DNA of 64,000 bases from Echinarachnius parma (taxonomy: Eukaryota; Echinodermata; Echinoidea; Clypeasteroida; Echinarachniidae). The position numbers were made by a program, and so were the translations under genes. This document shows, in pieces, positions 36,343 through 47,498 of this stretch (the stretch's first letter is position 1; every line of letters starts with the position of its first letter). The notes beneath the pieces are model-generated. The model was not told the DNA's origin and ran no database searches. It worked only from the letters and a program-made list of their open reading frames with translations. The stretch lies in the NCBI GenBank assembly GCA_037951105.1, contig JBAMJV010007414.1, forward strand, positions 85,526 through 149,525, given 5' to 3'.

Positions 36343-36934
36343 AGTGATGCCTGTAAAGTGTCAGATATTGCACAAAATGACATTTGAGACTTCAATCCTA
36401 TATCAATATCATTGTAAAATACAATTGAAAGATTTGTGAAAGTTTGAAAGAAAACGAACACTGTTTACCTAGTGAAAGATTTGTGAAAGTTTGAAAGAAA
36501 ACGAACACTGTTTACCTAGTGAAAAAAACGAATATTGAGTTAATATTTTATCACCGAATACTGATGGTCTGCCATACTTTTGTCGCAGTAATGAATGATC
36601 CGTTTGAGATATTCGCACCCGTGTATTTTTACACACGTAGTACATAATTCATGGAATTTGAACTCGCTCGGCTCAAAGTTCAATCTCCGGAATGTTCTCA
36701 CGGGTGCTGCATGCGGACGTTCTCAGCGAAGACAATTGTACTTTTTTTCAATTGCGTTGATTAACGCTTTAGAAATAATGATTTTCAATGATAATTATCT
36801 TCATACTAAAGGGACATTTGAAAAATCAAACCCTATTTTATTCTTCTCTTACTATAAGCTAAACAACACGGTAGAAGAGAAACGAGGAAGCTCCAAGTAA
36901 TTTTCGTGGATTTGGACACTTTACAGGTATGACT
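36343..36934. mobile_element. TTAA-target MITE family 3, second copy
   Basis: 592 bp, AGTGATGCCTGTAAAGTGTC to GACACTTTACAGGTATGACT, TTAA at 36339-36342 and 36935-36938. The left TTAA is shared with another TTAA-flanked element (36083-36338). Confidence 0.9.
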
Positions 36935-37228
36935 TTAATGTAACAATGTCCCATATCTCTGTAGTCGGCATCACACAGGGGCCAATTATCTAGATAATTT
37001 GTAGCATGTACATGCATGTACCCTGTCTGTCACATACGTAGGTGAATTATCTAGATTTACTATTATCTAGATAAATGTGTGTGACACCAGTTTATGTGTA
37101 TTGTGAACTTGCTGGTTAGTTATGAGTTCCTAGCATAAGAATGTTTTCCTGTCATAGCAACATACATGTGTAAACAATTCTAATGGTGTTTAGGCCATTA
37201 CTGTTTGAATTAAATTATTAAGGAATTT

Positions 37229-37722
37229 AGGGACACTGATTTTCCGTTTCAAAAAAAGGCCTTTTCCGTTTCAGAAAATCTGGAATTCCGTTTTTACCTG
37301 CCTGAAAAACGGAAATTCCGTTTTGCCATAGACTTTGTACATGTGAAAAACTGCAAATTCCGTTTGCATAGAACTCCATACAAAATTCAATGAGTAGGGT
37401 AAAATCATGATTTTCACCCACAAATCATCAACATTTTGGGGGAATGTGTCATGCCTGATATCAGGAAGGACTAAGGCCAGAGAGTAAATATCTTTAAAAT
37501 TTATTCAATAATGATTAAGGCTGAGTTGGTTCGGTTGGTCACACCGGTTCCCGACCGTCACCATCGGGTCCCGGTTTCGTTTTTTTCGGAACGGGCTCTG
37601 AAAAAGAAAAAGAAAAAGAAAAAAAAAAATAGATTTTTTTTTTTTTTTTTTTTTTTTTTCCGTTTTCCGTTTCAAATGGTCAATTCCGCGATTTTCCGCG
37701 ATCGCGGAAAATCAGTGTCTCT
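37229..37722. mobile_element. hAT-like MITE
   Basis: AGGGACACTGATTTTCC / GGAAAATCAGTGTCTCT with an 8-bp flanking duplication AGGAATTT/AGGAATTG (7 of 8). Interior has repeated GGAATTCCGTTT-type motifs and a long A/T run. 8-bp duplications are the hAT habit. Confidence 0.83.
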
Positions 37723-39082
37723 AGGAATTGCTCTACATTAGCTTTAATTATACTCTGTGGTCTGTGCCCAAACAGAACATAATGTACATTCATGCATGAA
37801 TCTTTAGAAATTGTGCTTTTCTACGTCTTCCTCGTCGGGTGCAATGCTAAGAAACTAACCGATCGTCCACAATAAATGCAAACCCTCATTTTTTTTCACA
37901 AATCCCATACCAAAACAGTCCCATAGAAGTACCGTATACATAGTGAAGAAATCATTTTTTCAGGTTAATTCATAGCAAAAATTAAAAAAAGTGCCAGTCT
38001 AACAAAATTCTACATGCACCATTCGATTTCAAAGTTAAGGTGTGGCATGTAGAATGTGTGTACATACGTGTAGGTGCAATTCAATCAATCAATCACCATA
38101 TATATATAGATCCTATAGATATGGAAAACTAATAATGTTCACAAACTTATTTCCATCACATTTCTCTTAAATACCAAAATAAATACTTAAACATCCCAAA
38201 GATTGTAATCAGGCCAAATTTGTTTTGACAGATATGTGAAGTGACAGGATATATATTAAATCTTTAGATTACCTATTAAAGTACAATTATAATACAGGAA
38301 ATATGCATTTCCTGCATAAATATATGTACTTGGTAAAATTGTCCGAGGACAACTTGCAAAACAGTTTATTTTGGAGGTGAAATATCAGTAGTTCATGGCT
38401 TGACACTAGCACTTGCCCACTTGCCCAGGCCAAGTAGAAATTGGTGTCAAGCAAGTACAATGTCATAATATGTATTGTTTGCTTGCCCAATTGGGCAACT
38501 TAATAATTGTTCATCTACAAGAGAAAAATGTGATTTTCAACGTGTTAATTTCATCTAGAAGTAATAGGGCAAGTACATTTTATATTGGGGCAGTTAACAT
38601 TTCAAAATGTATGATTTTTACTTACCCAAATAGGCCAGTACAGAACAAAAGATAGTTTGGAGGATTGAGTAGTTGTAAGTGTATTTCTGACTTTTGTCTT
38701 TAGAATGAACTGGTAGAAATTATCAAGAAATTAAAATAATTAAGATTTTGCATGACAGTGTTGCATGGAATGCTCCTCCGAACCATTCTTTTATTTTCAC
38801 CTCTATTTTAGCCAAAACTAATTCTTTTGCCATGACATTTTCACAGATTAGTGTTTATAGACAACAAAACTGGTTATTTGTATGTTTTCACCCACCGAAC
38901 CAGACAGGTTTGGCTCTACTTTTATATTATACCCTCACTAAAAAATCTTCCCAAATAGCACTCAGTGGGTATATTTTGTTTTGTATTTTATTTGAACGAC
39001 GACTGCCATATGAGTACTATGCAGATTCAAATAGTGAAAGTTCGTTATTACTCAGATAGGTTGCATAATTAATTACTCATGC

Positions 39083-39230
39083 AGGACAGTTTGTGAGTAT
39101 GAGAGAATTATAATTGAATATTTTGTTAAGTAAAAGTTCTAATAAGCTGTGTCAACCCGTGTGGAAGACACTCTGATCAAACATTACACCAAGGTATTAT
39201 GAAAAGTAAGGCACTTTATATATTAAAATG
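39083..39230 (+). repeat. Satellite unit flanking the DIRS element; partners 44335-44800
   Basis: GGACAGTTTGTGAGTATGAG starts units at about 39083, 44335, 44512 and 44729 on both sides of the retroelement, so the DIRS inserted into a pre-existing tandem repeat. Confidence 0.8.
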
Positions 39231-39339
39231 TTAAGTTTCTAATAACCATTATAACCTACGTGTGGTGCATAATAGAAGGATTAAACAAGAACTTACCTGT
39301 TTGCAGTTTGATCCTTATTTTATGAGTAACGGGAGGTAA

Positions 39340-39379
39340 GAGACTAAATGAGATCCCGTCCGCGCATGTGCAGTCAATT
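39340..39379. repeat. DIRS inverted terminal repeat (40 bp), partner at 44247-44286
   Basis: The segment starting GAGACTAAATGAGATCCCGT is repeated inverted and identical at 44247-44286. Confidence 0.9.
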
Positions 39380-39486
39380 TCCAAAGCCCAAACGTGACTC
39401 CTGATGAGTTTCGTGCATAGATGCACAATAAATACAACATAATGACTTTGAGATAATTTCCTGATGAGTAGGGAGGGAGAGGAGGG

Positions 39487-39601
39487 CATTTAGTCTCTTA
39501 CCTCCCGTTACTCATAAAATAAGGATCAAACTGCAAACAGGTAAGTTCTTGTTTAATCCTTCTATTTTATCTCGTAACTCTCGTTGCGAGACTAAATGAG
39601 A
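39487..39601. repeat. DIRS internal complementary region
   Basis: The first 80 bases are the perfect reverse complement of the element's outer left end (39271-39350), and the last 38 of its outer right end (44273-44310), sharing ATT at the join. In DIRS elements this region templates completion of the termini during circle formation. Confidence 0.92.
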
Positions 39602-39774
39602 TTTCAAAGCAGAGTCAGGAGTCACATTTGGTGAAACATGTTAGGAAAACAATTCCAAATAAATGAAAACACAAACCTGGTTATCTATGCAGGCATGTCT
39701 TCTTCTCATAACAACAAATGAAGTCTTACAGTTCGTAAGAAATGCAGAGTCTTCTCATCCCTGCACTCACAACT

Positions 39775-40767
39775 TTAGTGGTGGTCATTTTCCAACACTG
39801 CAACACTAAACCTGGACCCATCTTGGTCCACTGGTTTGTTGTAAAATCTATTGAATGTACTTTCATTGCTCCATCCTGCCTGCGACATGATGTCCATTAT
39901 AGGAACGTCTGCCCTCTTGGCTGCCGATGTCGCTGCGGCTCTAGTTGAATGTGACTTAAATCTACGGGTGTCGATTCCCGACACTTGCAAAATGTTTCTG
40001 ATCCAGCGAGCAATAGTGGCTTTTGATGCTCGATGGTAAGGTTTTTTGTGACACAAGAATAAGAATTTTTCTGTACCCCTAATGCTTTGGGTACGTTCAA
40101 TGTACTTTTTCAAATATCTAACAACACACAGTCTCTTATCTTTGGCATATGCTTTGAGTTGCACCGAGTGACCTACCCGTCCGGGTTTACTGTGTTTTAA
40201 TAGGTCACAAATGGAGACAGTGGCTGACTCGTGTGCAAAGGTGATGTTGTCAAGGTGAATGAGATGGAATGTTTGTATCCTCTGTGCTGATACTAGAGCT
40301 ACCAACATGGCGAGTTTCTGTGTTAGATCCTTTAACGATAGTCTTCCTGCTGGCGATAATCTTCGTAGGTAATCTAATACAGTCTTCACATCCCAAATGT
40401 GACGATACCGTGGGACTGGAGGATGTAGATTGAAAACCCCTTTCATGAATCTGGAAATAAGAGGATGTGATCCTATTGTATGCACGCTGTCTCTCAGCGT
40501 CATGAAGGAAGCTAATGCACTCCTTGCTGTATTAACAGCACTGTAACTTAAGTGTGATCCATCAAATAATTCACGCAAGAAGTCCAGGACATATTCCACC
40601 TTTGCACAATACATGTTGATTCCCTTGTCTCTGGCAAATTTTTCCCACCTGTTCAGGTAGACTCTGTATTGTCTCTTGGTAGATTCTCTCCAAGATGCAC
40701 ACATGATGTCAACAGTTCTCACATGCAGACCCCTGTTTAGAAATTGGTTGCGCCAAGCCTGCAACAA
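39775..40767 (-). CDS. DIRS tyrosine recombinase
   Basis: The 330-residue frame has an N-terminal SAM-like DNA-binding part (WRESTKRQYRVYLNRWEKFA) and a C-terminal catalytic domain. The four catalytic positions are visible: Arg in SAQRIQTFHLI, His and Arg in HSTRAAATSAAKR, and Tyr in WSNESTFNRFY. In DIRS elements this enzyme replaces the integrase and joins a circular cDNA to the target. The frame is unbroken, so this protein could still be functional. Confidence 0.93.
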   Translation of the reverse strand: MLQAWRNQFLNRGLHVRTVDIMCASWRESTKRQYRVYLNRWEKFARDKGINMYCAKVEYVLDFLRELFDGSHLSYSAVNTARSALASFMTLRDSVHTIGSHPLISRFMKGVFNLHPPVPRYRHIWDVKTVLDYLRRLSPAGRLSLKDLTQKLAMLVALVSAQRIQTFHLIHLDNITFAHESATVSICDLLKHSKPGRVGHSVQLKAYAKDKRLCVVRYLKKYIERTQSIRGTEKFLFLCHKKPYHRASKATIARWIRNILQVSGIDTRRFKSHSTRAAATSAAKRADVPIMDIMSQAGWSNESTFNRFYNKPVDQDGSRFSVAVLENDHH

Positions 40768-41537
40768 AGAAGATCAATTTTGTTACTCAGGGGGTGACAA
40801 TCCCCAGAAATTGGTTGTGTTAGCAAACTTTTACTTCTAGGTAGGATTAACGGTTCCTCTAACATCATCTTTCTTAGAAGAGGGAACCAAGCTTGGGTTG
40901 GCCAATTTGGTACAACAACAATTCCACAAGCGTTATCATTCAAAACTTTCTGTAGGCACCTTGCCACAAGGCAGAATGGAGGAAAAGCATAGAAATTGAA
41001 CTGTTTCCAGTCTACTGAGAAGGCATCAATTGACTCTGCCTTGGGATCAGGTAACCAAGAGATGTATCTTGGTAATTGTGCATTTAGTCTTGAGGCAAAT
41101 AAATCTATTTCGGGGGTGCCAAATTGATGAACTATTTTCTGAAAGCTTTTCTTGTTTATCCTCCATTCTAGCCTATCATTAAATGTTCGGGACATGCGAT
41201 CCGCTTCAACATTTAGTCTGCCTGGTATGTAGGCAGCTGAAATCCAAATGCCACGCTGTGTACACCATTCCCAGATGTGACGTGCCATATCATTACATAG
41301 GGGCGACTTCATACCCCCCATATTATTCAGATATGTGACTGCAGTTACATTGTCAATTCTGATTAGGACATGTACATTCTTCATGTTTTTGCAATAAGCC
41401 TGGAGAGCCAAGAATGCTGCACTGATTTCAAGGAAGTTAATACCAGCAAGTTTTGCCTTTGCCAATTCCTCCTTATTCCATCTACCCCCTGTGCTAGTAT
41501 GCAAATCAGTGGCCCCCCCAACCATTTCCACTGGCAT
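40737..41537 (-). CDS. DIRS RNase H remainder and downstream region
   Basis: This frame continues RNase H after the G-run break: INFLEISAAFLALQAY (catalytic Glu), VLIRIDNVTAVTYLNN (catalytic Asp) and AAYIPGRLNVEADRMSR (final His/Asp region replaced by NVEAD). After it comes the DIRS-specific stretch LFASRLNAQLPRYISW, FYAFPPFCLV and VVPNWPTQAWFPLL, seen in DIRS and Ngaro elements and, in some, linked to a Dam-like methyltransferase. I cannot assign methyltransferase activity here. The annotated ATG at 41537 is not a real start. The stop overlaps the recombinase frame by about 31 bases. Confidence 0.88.
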   Translation of the reverse strand: MPVEMVGGATDLHTSTGGRWNKEELAKAKLAGINFLEISAAFLALQAYCKNMKNVHVLIRIDNVTAVTYLNNMGGMKSPLCNDMARHIWEWCTQRGIWISAAYIPGRLNVEADRMSRTFNDRLEWRINKKSFQKIVHQFGTPEIDLFASRLNAQLPRYISWLPDPKAESIDAFSVDWKQFNFYAFPPFCLVARCLQKVLNDNACGIVVVPNWPTQAWFPLLRKMMLEEPLILPRSKSLLTQPISGDCHPLSNKIDLLCCRLGATNF

Positions 41538-42828
41538 CTGACTGGATTTCTACAGAGATTTTGTCTCTTTTAATAGGCATAAAGATTGAACGGATATTGT
41601 AAATCCACCAAGTCAAATCTTGTCTTGCGCCCCGAGATAGATTCATACTTCGATCATAATGACCCCTGTTGACCTTCAGAGCTTTAACTTTATCAGTCTC
41701 AATGCTCCTGTAATGAAGGGGCCCATATTGTGCTGCTGGGAACGTAGCTACAATTTTCCCAATGACCCTAGCTACTTCCCTTATGGATGGGGATGTTTCC
41801 TTTATGAGGGAAGTGCATGTCTCTCGTAATTCTTCTTGTTTTTCCCTTGGCAAGGTGATTCTCATGTTCACAGTATTAAGATGAAACCCTAGAAATTGTA
41901 ATTCTTTTACCGGCTTCAACTCTGACTTTTCGGGGTGAATCAAAAACCCCAATTTTATTAACAGAGAAGTAACAGCCTTCACTGAGCTCAGTGTAGACTC
42001 CTCCGAGTTCCCAATGATGAGGGTATCATCCAAATACCCTACAACTAAATGCCCCGCTTGTCTCAGTGTAGAGAAAACTGGTTTGAGCAGTTTTGTAAAC
42101 AATCGTGGAGCAGAGCTCAGCCCATTAGGTAGCACTTTGTATTGCCATAGCACACCTTGCCAAAAGAAACGCAAGTATTTGCGATGAGATTCATGCACAG
42201 GTACCGTATAGTAGGCATCTTGCAGATCGACTGAAGCTAAAAAACAATCATCATAGATAAGCGACGTTGCTGTGTGAATGCTGTCCATCTTGAAATGCTG
42301 ATATAGCATAAAGTCATTTAATTCTGAGAGATCTAATATAACTCGTATTCCACCATTCTTTTTAGGTCTAATAAATATATTAGAAATAAATTCTCCATCA
42401 GTATGTTCACACTGTTCAATAACATTTTTTGTTTCAAGTTTTGTTATCTCCTGATCAATTATTTCTTTCTCGTGGCCACTAAAGGCATATGGAAAACATG
42501 GTTTTCTTTGTTCTGGTGGAGATAAATTGGGGTCAAATTCAAGTTTGTACCCTGTTACAGCATTCAATATGTATGGGTCCTGAGTAATTTGTGACCACTG
42601 ATTGTGAAATAGCTTCAGTCGACCTCCAACGGCTTGTGAATTTGGAGTGAAAATCAAATGAGAATTGCCACCTACCTCACTTGGGTCATTGGTGGACTCG
42701 GGATGATTTGGCTGGTTGTCTACTTCCTCCCCAGCCCCTGACGATGAGGCTGTTGTGCCTGTCTGCCCCGAGACTGGCTCGTCATTGACGTTGGAGTGTA
42801 AGTGCGAGCTGGGGGGTCTCGCTTCCAT
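41506..42828 (-). CDS. DIRS reverse transcriptase and start of RNase H
   Basis: The 440-residue frame shows RT motifs in order: VILDLSELNDF, SVDLQDAYYTVPV (catalytic Asp), LPNGLSSAPRLFTK, the active-site YLDDTLII and LGFLIHPEKS. It then enters RNase H (QSDASGNGWGG). The frame stops early because of a seven-base G run (C at 41513-41519); with six G the frame would run on into the next ORF. The ATG at 42828 overlaps gag, so translation may use internal initiation or frameshifting, which cannot be told from sequence. Confidence 0.92.
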   Translation of the reverse strand: MEARPPSSHLHSNVNDEPVSGQTGTTASSSGAGEEVDNQPNHPESTNDPSEVGGNSHLIFTPNSQAVGGRLKLFHNQWSQITQDPYILNAVTGYKLEFDPNLSPPEQRKPCFPYAFSGHEKEIIDQEITKLETKNVIEQCEHTDGEFISNIFIRPKKNGGIRVILDLSELNDFMLYQHFKMDSIHTATSLIYDDCFLASVDLQDAYYTVPVHESHRKYLRFFWQGVLWQYKVLPNGLSSAPRLFTKLLKPVFSTLRQAGHLVVGYLDDTLIIGNSEESTLSSVKAVTSLLIKLGFLIHPEKSELKPVKELQFLGFHLNTVNMRITLPREKQEELRETCTSLIKETSPSIREVARVIGKIVATFPAAQYGPLHYRSIETDKVKALKVNRGHYDRSMNLSRGARQDLTWWIYNIRSIFMPIKRDKISVEIQSDASGNGWGGH

Positions 42829-44057
42829 GATGGGCGCTGTCCCAAAAAAGGGGAACGAGAAGTTCCTGCGACTGGCGGGCGATAAGACTCGCGAGGGGAC
42901 CAGCTTCCAGCACGTGGCTGACTACGGTATCTGTCACCCGGCTTTTTGTAGGGGTGAAACTGCTTACTTGGCCTCATTTTTTGGCCTTTCATCACACCCG
43001 CGACCGCTTTCTTCTGTTCCTGAAGCTCTTTCACTTGCTTCCCCAGATCATCTCCAAAGAGGTAGTTAGTCACTGGGTTGGAAGGCTTGCATAGCTGAGA
43101 ACAGTTAGCATCAAGTTCTGGTTTGATCAGATCCCTCCTGATCTGATTGAGCTCATAGTTGGCATGACACAGTAAGCCTAGGGCATCATTTTGAGCTTCT
43201 GATAAAGTGGCTGCATCCAAAGTAGATGCAAACGCAGTAATGCCAGTTGTCAGAGCCTTTTCAATCTTCTGGAGTTTCAGATCTCTTGTGCGTGTAGGGG
43301 TTGGTAGATTCTCCCAGACCGTGGGGTTAACTTTGGGTGTCTTCAGGGGGAAACAATTCCCGGGCATGGGGTACTTCTTGTAAGTTTCATCGAGAGCAGT
43401 CTCATCAAGAGCCTCCTGAAGGTAAAATCTTGCTGTGTTGGCTATCTCTTCATCCAGGTGTTCACCAACCCCAGTCGGTACAGCAAATTTCGCTGCAAAT
43501 GCAGGAATTTTATCCGATGGCTTTGCCAAGATTGCAGGATTTGTGAGAGAACAATCAGATTCCGCTTGGCCAGCTACAGGGATGGACTCATCCTCAGGGT
43601 CATAGTCATAATCACATTCAGGTTCCATATCCACATCATCAATTTCCGCTTCTGGCGGGCGACGCTGCTCTGACCCACGTGGGGAAGAATTGTGCATGCC
43701 CGGACCCTTGGCTCTGCCTGAGGCCGAGGCATCAACAAGTGTGGAAATCATTGATTCTAATCTGGCCAATCTTGTATTGTAATCGTCCCCAACGGGTGAC
43801 TTTGATGGTGCTGACATCTTAGGTATTCTAGCCTCATTGCTGGATGTCTTTGGAGGCTTGCCCGAGCTTGGCTTAGCCTTACTCGGTTGATTAGTTTTTG
43901 TTTTTCCCTTCTTCGGGTTTGGCTTTGCCTTACCCGCAGACGGTGCGGCGGGAACCCCCGGCTCCTCGCACGGGCTACAGCTGGCGGGTTTCTCCCGCGG
44001 CTTCGCGGCGGAGCTCGTTGCAGCGGTAGCGGCCGCTGCGATCGAATCCGAATCCAT
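42720..44057 (-). CDS. DIRS gag-like protein
   Basis: An open frame of about 445 codons. The frame stays open a little further upstream (to an ATG at 44132), but the ATG at 44057 (MDSDSIAAA...) looks the better start, because the preceding 25 residues lie in the terminal-repeat leader. The N-terminal third is low complexity, rich in Ala, Pro, Lys and Ser (GKAKPNPKKGKTKTNQPSK), and the end is basic (RPSKQFHPYKKPGDRYRSQ), both typical of nucleic-acid-binding gag proteins. No CCHC knuckle is visible. The 3' end overlaps the RT frame by about 109 bases. Confidence 0.75.
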   Translation of the reverse strand: MDSDSIAAAATAATSSAAKPREKPASCSPCEEPGVPAAPSAGKAKPNPKKGKTKTNQPSKAKPSSGKPPKTSSNEARIPKMSAPSKSPVGDDYNTRLARLESMISTLVDASASGRAKGPGMHNSSPRGSEQRRPPEAEIDDVDMEPECDYDYDPEDESIPVAGQAESDCSLTNPAILAKPSDKIPAFAAKFAVPTGVGEHLDEEIANTARFYLQEALDETALDETYKKYPMPGNCFPLKTPKVNPTVWENLPTPTRTRDLKLQKIEKALTTGITAFASTLDAATLSEAQNDALGLLCHANYELNQIRRDLIKPELDANCSQLCKPSNPVTNYLFGDDLGKQVKELQEQKKAVAGVMKGQKMRPSKQFHPYKKPGDRYRSQPRAGSWSPRESYRPPVAGTSRSPFLGQRPSWKRDPPARTYTPTSMTSQSRGRQAQQPHRQGLGRK

Positions 44058-44924
44058 GGTTATTTTTACGAATCGACGAATACAGCTCCGACAGACAAAT
44101 ATAAAATCCAAAACAGGTTGCAAACTATTCAAAAGTCATTCGCTAACAATTTAACGATAATATGAGTGAAAAAATAGCGAAATTTTCCGGCTGAAAATGA
44201 AGTCAAAATGGCGGACACGTCCGCCCACCGCAACATGCAAAAGACGAATTGACTGCACATGCGCGGACGGGATCTCATTTAGTCTCGCAACGAGAGTTAC
44301 GAGATAAAATGGCTTACGCATGCATTGTTCCGTAGGACAGTTTGTGAGTATGAGAGAATTATGATTGAATATTTTGTAAAGTAAACTTTCCACCATGGTA
44401 TTATGTATAGTATGGCACTTTATGTATCCATAAATAAAGTAAAGTAAAGTAAAGTAATAACCGGCAAGTTTTGCATTTAATCTGTCAATTACTCATGCAA
44501 TATTCTGCAAGGACAAATTGTGGGCATGAGAGCATTCTGATTGAACATTTAGTATTTACATTAAAAGTCCAGAATAAGCCTTAATTGTGTTGCATGAAGG
44601 ACACTTCATGCAAACTTCATGTATAAATTCGACAGTCTACACCATGGTAATGTGGATAGTAGGACACAAGTTAGTCATAAATGAACTAAAAGTTAACATT
44701 GCAAAATAGATTACATTGTGTATTTTCTGTAGGACAGTTTGTGAGCGTGGGAGAATTATTATTGAATATTTAGTATGGTATTAAAGTAAAAGTTCTAATA
44801 AGCCTCGTGCTGCATGAAGGACACATTGTAGGATCTCTACTCCATGGTCTAATTAATAGCAAGACACTTAATTAATTCATAAATGCCACACCACTCTCCG
44901 ATCGCTAATAAGCTGAATTATATA

Positions 44925-45495
44925 TCACTTTATAATTAAATGTAAGATGAGCTTTATTCTCATTTACCATGGACCAATGCAATATAGCATCCACCCACCA
45001 CAGCACTAAGCTAAATTATACAAAATGATAATGAAATGAAATATGAACTTTATATCCTCATTTATCGCTGAATTATACAATCAAACCGGTGTATAGTAAC
45101 CACCTAGGGGAAACAAGAAAAGTGGCCACTGTAGACAGGTGACCTCTATAGACAGGTTATACACCATGATTTTTCTCTGCGTGGGATCACTTTTGGTGGC
45201 CACTATAGGCAGGTCAGCTGTTATAGACAGGTTTGACTATACATGCATGACTTTATGATGAAATGAAAGATGGACTTACTTCTCATTTACCATGGCCCAA
45301 TGCAGTACTACTTGGCAAACTTAACAGCAATTAGAGCAAATTATACATAATTTGATAATGAAATTAATGATACTTAATTCTCATTTACCATGGCCCAATG
45401 CAGTACTTAGCAAACTTAACAGCACTTAGAGCTAATTATACATAATTTGATAATGAAATTAATGATCTAGACTTATTCTTATTTACCATGGATCA
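44925..45495. repeat. Diverged tandem copies of the exon 2 donor region
   Basis: Units with AATTATACATAATTTGATAATG and TTTACCATGGCCCAATGCAG (about 44930, 45020, 45280, 45375, 45470; another at 47820) align with the sequence across the exon 2/intron 2 border (47952-48015). Confidence 0.65.
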
Positions 45496-45960
45496 ATGAA
45501 AAAGCATCCTCAAACCCGTGTAAAACATTGACCAACTAGGGGAAACAAGAGAAGTGGCCACTGTAGACAGGTGACCTCTACAGACAGGTTATATGACAAG
45601 AGTGCTGTTTTTAATCTGCAGGGCTCACTTTTGGTTGCAACTATATGCAGGTTTGCTGACCACTATAGATTGACAGCCAAGACTGTACTGTACGTACATG
45701 TATCAGAGATGCCAACCTCTTGACACAAAAAAACAGACTGAATATCCTAAAAAATCTTATTTTGGAGAGAAAAATCAGATTTTCACGAAAACTCGACACT
45801 AACACTGGCCAGTTGGCCCCAGGCCTTTAAAATGTCAGGGAAATGTTTTACTGGTAAGAACGGGCAAGTAAAATGTTTGCTCTTTCATTAACATTTACAG
45901 CCAACCTCCAGGGAGAATTTTTTTTTTTTCTTTTCACAAAGCCAATTTGTGCAACAAAAA

Positions 45961-47464
45961 TAACTAGAAATTGCGCGCTCGGCGGGTCGCGCAGCCGAGC
46001 ACATGTATCCCCCGAACCAATTGCATTATTTCTTTATATCATGGTTATCATGGTTACCATGGCAACCAGGACTCCGCCCCACACCAAAATCAATAGGCTT
46101 CATCCTCTTTCCTTAATACACCTTCATACCAAATTAGAAAATGATCAGACAAGAACTCAGATCTATAGAGCGTTCACAAGGTAATCTTAACTATTTCTTT
46201 ATATCATGGTTACCATGGCAACCAGGACTCCGCCCCACACCAAAATCAAAAGGCTTCATCCTCTTTCCTTAATACACCTTCATACCAAATTAGAAAATGA
46301 TCGGACAAGAACTCGGACCTGTAGAGCGTTCACAAGGTAATCTTAACTATTTCTTTATATCATGGTTACCATGGCAACCAGGACTCCGCCCCACACCAAA
46401 ATCAATAGGCTTCATCCTCTTTCCTTAAGACACCTTCATACCAAATTAGAAAATGATCGGACAAGAACTCGGACCTGTAGAGCGTTCACAAGGTAATCTT
46501 AACTATTTCTTTATATCATGGTTACCATGGCAACCAGGACTCCGCCCCACACCAAAATCTAAAGGCTTCATCCTCTTTCCTTAAGACACCTTCATACCAA
46601 ATTAGAAAATGATCAGACAAGAACTCGGACCTGTAGAGCGTTCACAAGGTAATATTAACTATTTATTTATATCATGGTTACCATGGCAACCAGGACCGCG
46701 CCCCACACCAAAATCAATAGGCTTCATCCTCTTTCCTTAATACACCTTCATACCAAATTAGAAAATGATCGGACAAGAACTCGGACCTGTAGAGTGTTCA
46801 CAAGGTAATCTTAACTATTTCTTTATATCATGGTTACCATGGCAACCAGGGCTCCGCCCCACACCAAAATCAATAGGCTTCATCCTCTTTCCTTAATACA
46901 CCTTCATACCAAATTAGAAAATGATCGGACAAGAACTCGGACCTGTAGAGCGTTCACAAGGTAATCTTAACTATTTCTTTATATCATGGTTACCATGGCA
47001 ACCAGGACTCCGCCCCACACCAAAATCAATAGGCTTCATCCTCTTTCCTTAATACACCTTCATACCAAATTAGAAAATGATCGGACAAGAACTCGGACCT
47101 GTAGAGCGTTCACAAGGTAATCTTAACTATTTCTTTATATCATGGTTACCATGGCAACCAGGACTCCGCCCCACACCAAAATCAATAGGCTTCATCCTCT
47201 TTCCTTAATACACCTTCATACCAAATTAAAAAATGATCGGACAAGAACTCGGACCTGTAGAGCGTTCACAAGGTAATCTTAACTATTTCTTTATATCATG
47301 GTTACCATGGCAACCAGGACTCCGCCCCACACCAAAATCAATAGGCTTCATCCTCTTTCCTTAATACACCTTCATACCAAATTAGAAAATGATCGGACAA
47401 GAACTCGGACCTGTAGAGCGTTCACAAGAAAATCTCTGCGGCGGACGCGGCGGACGCGGCGGAC

Positions 47465-47498
<34 letters not shown>

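Larger units (their letters stand above)
39271..44310 (-). mobile_element. DIRS-type tyrosine-recombinase retrotransposon, near complete
   Basis: The 5.04-kb element is on the minus strand in the 31-kb ZIP intron. It holds gag, RT-RNase H and tyrosine recombinase frames in DIRS order. Its ends carry 40-bp inverted repeats (39340-39379 and 44247-44286). An internal complementary region at 39487-39601 is the reverse complement of both outer ends: 39487-39566 pairs with 39271-39350, and 39564-39601 pairs with 44273-44310. They overlap by three bases (ATT). This is the layout that lets DIRS cDNA circularise before recombinase-driven insertion. As expected for DIRS there is no clear target duplication. 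The only evident lesion is one extra G in the RNase H region, so the copy is probably young. Confidence 0.93.

Noticed and set aside
46026-47429. CRISPR-like array of regular repeats
   Set aside because: Units are contiguous 156-bp satellites without spacers, in a eukaryotic intron.
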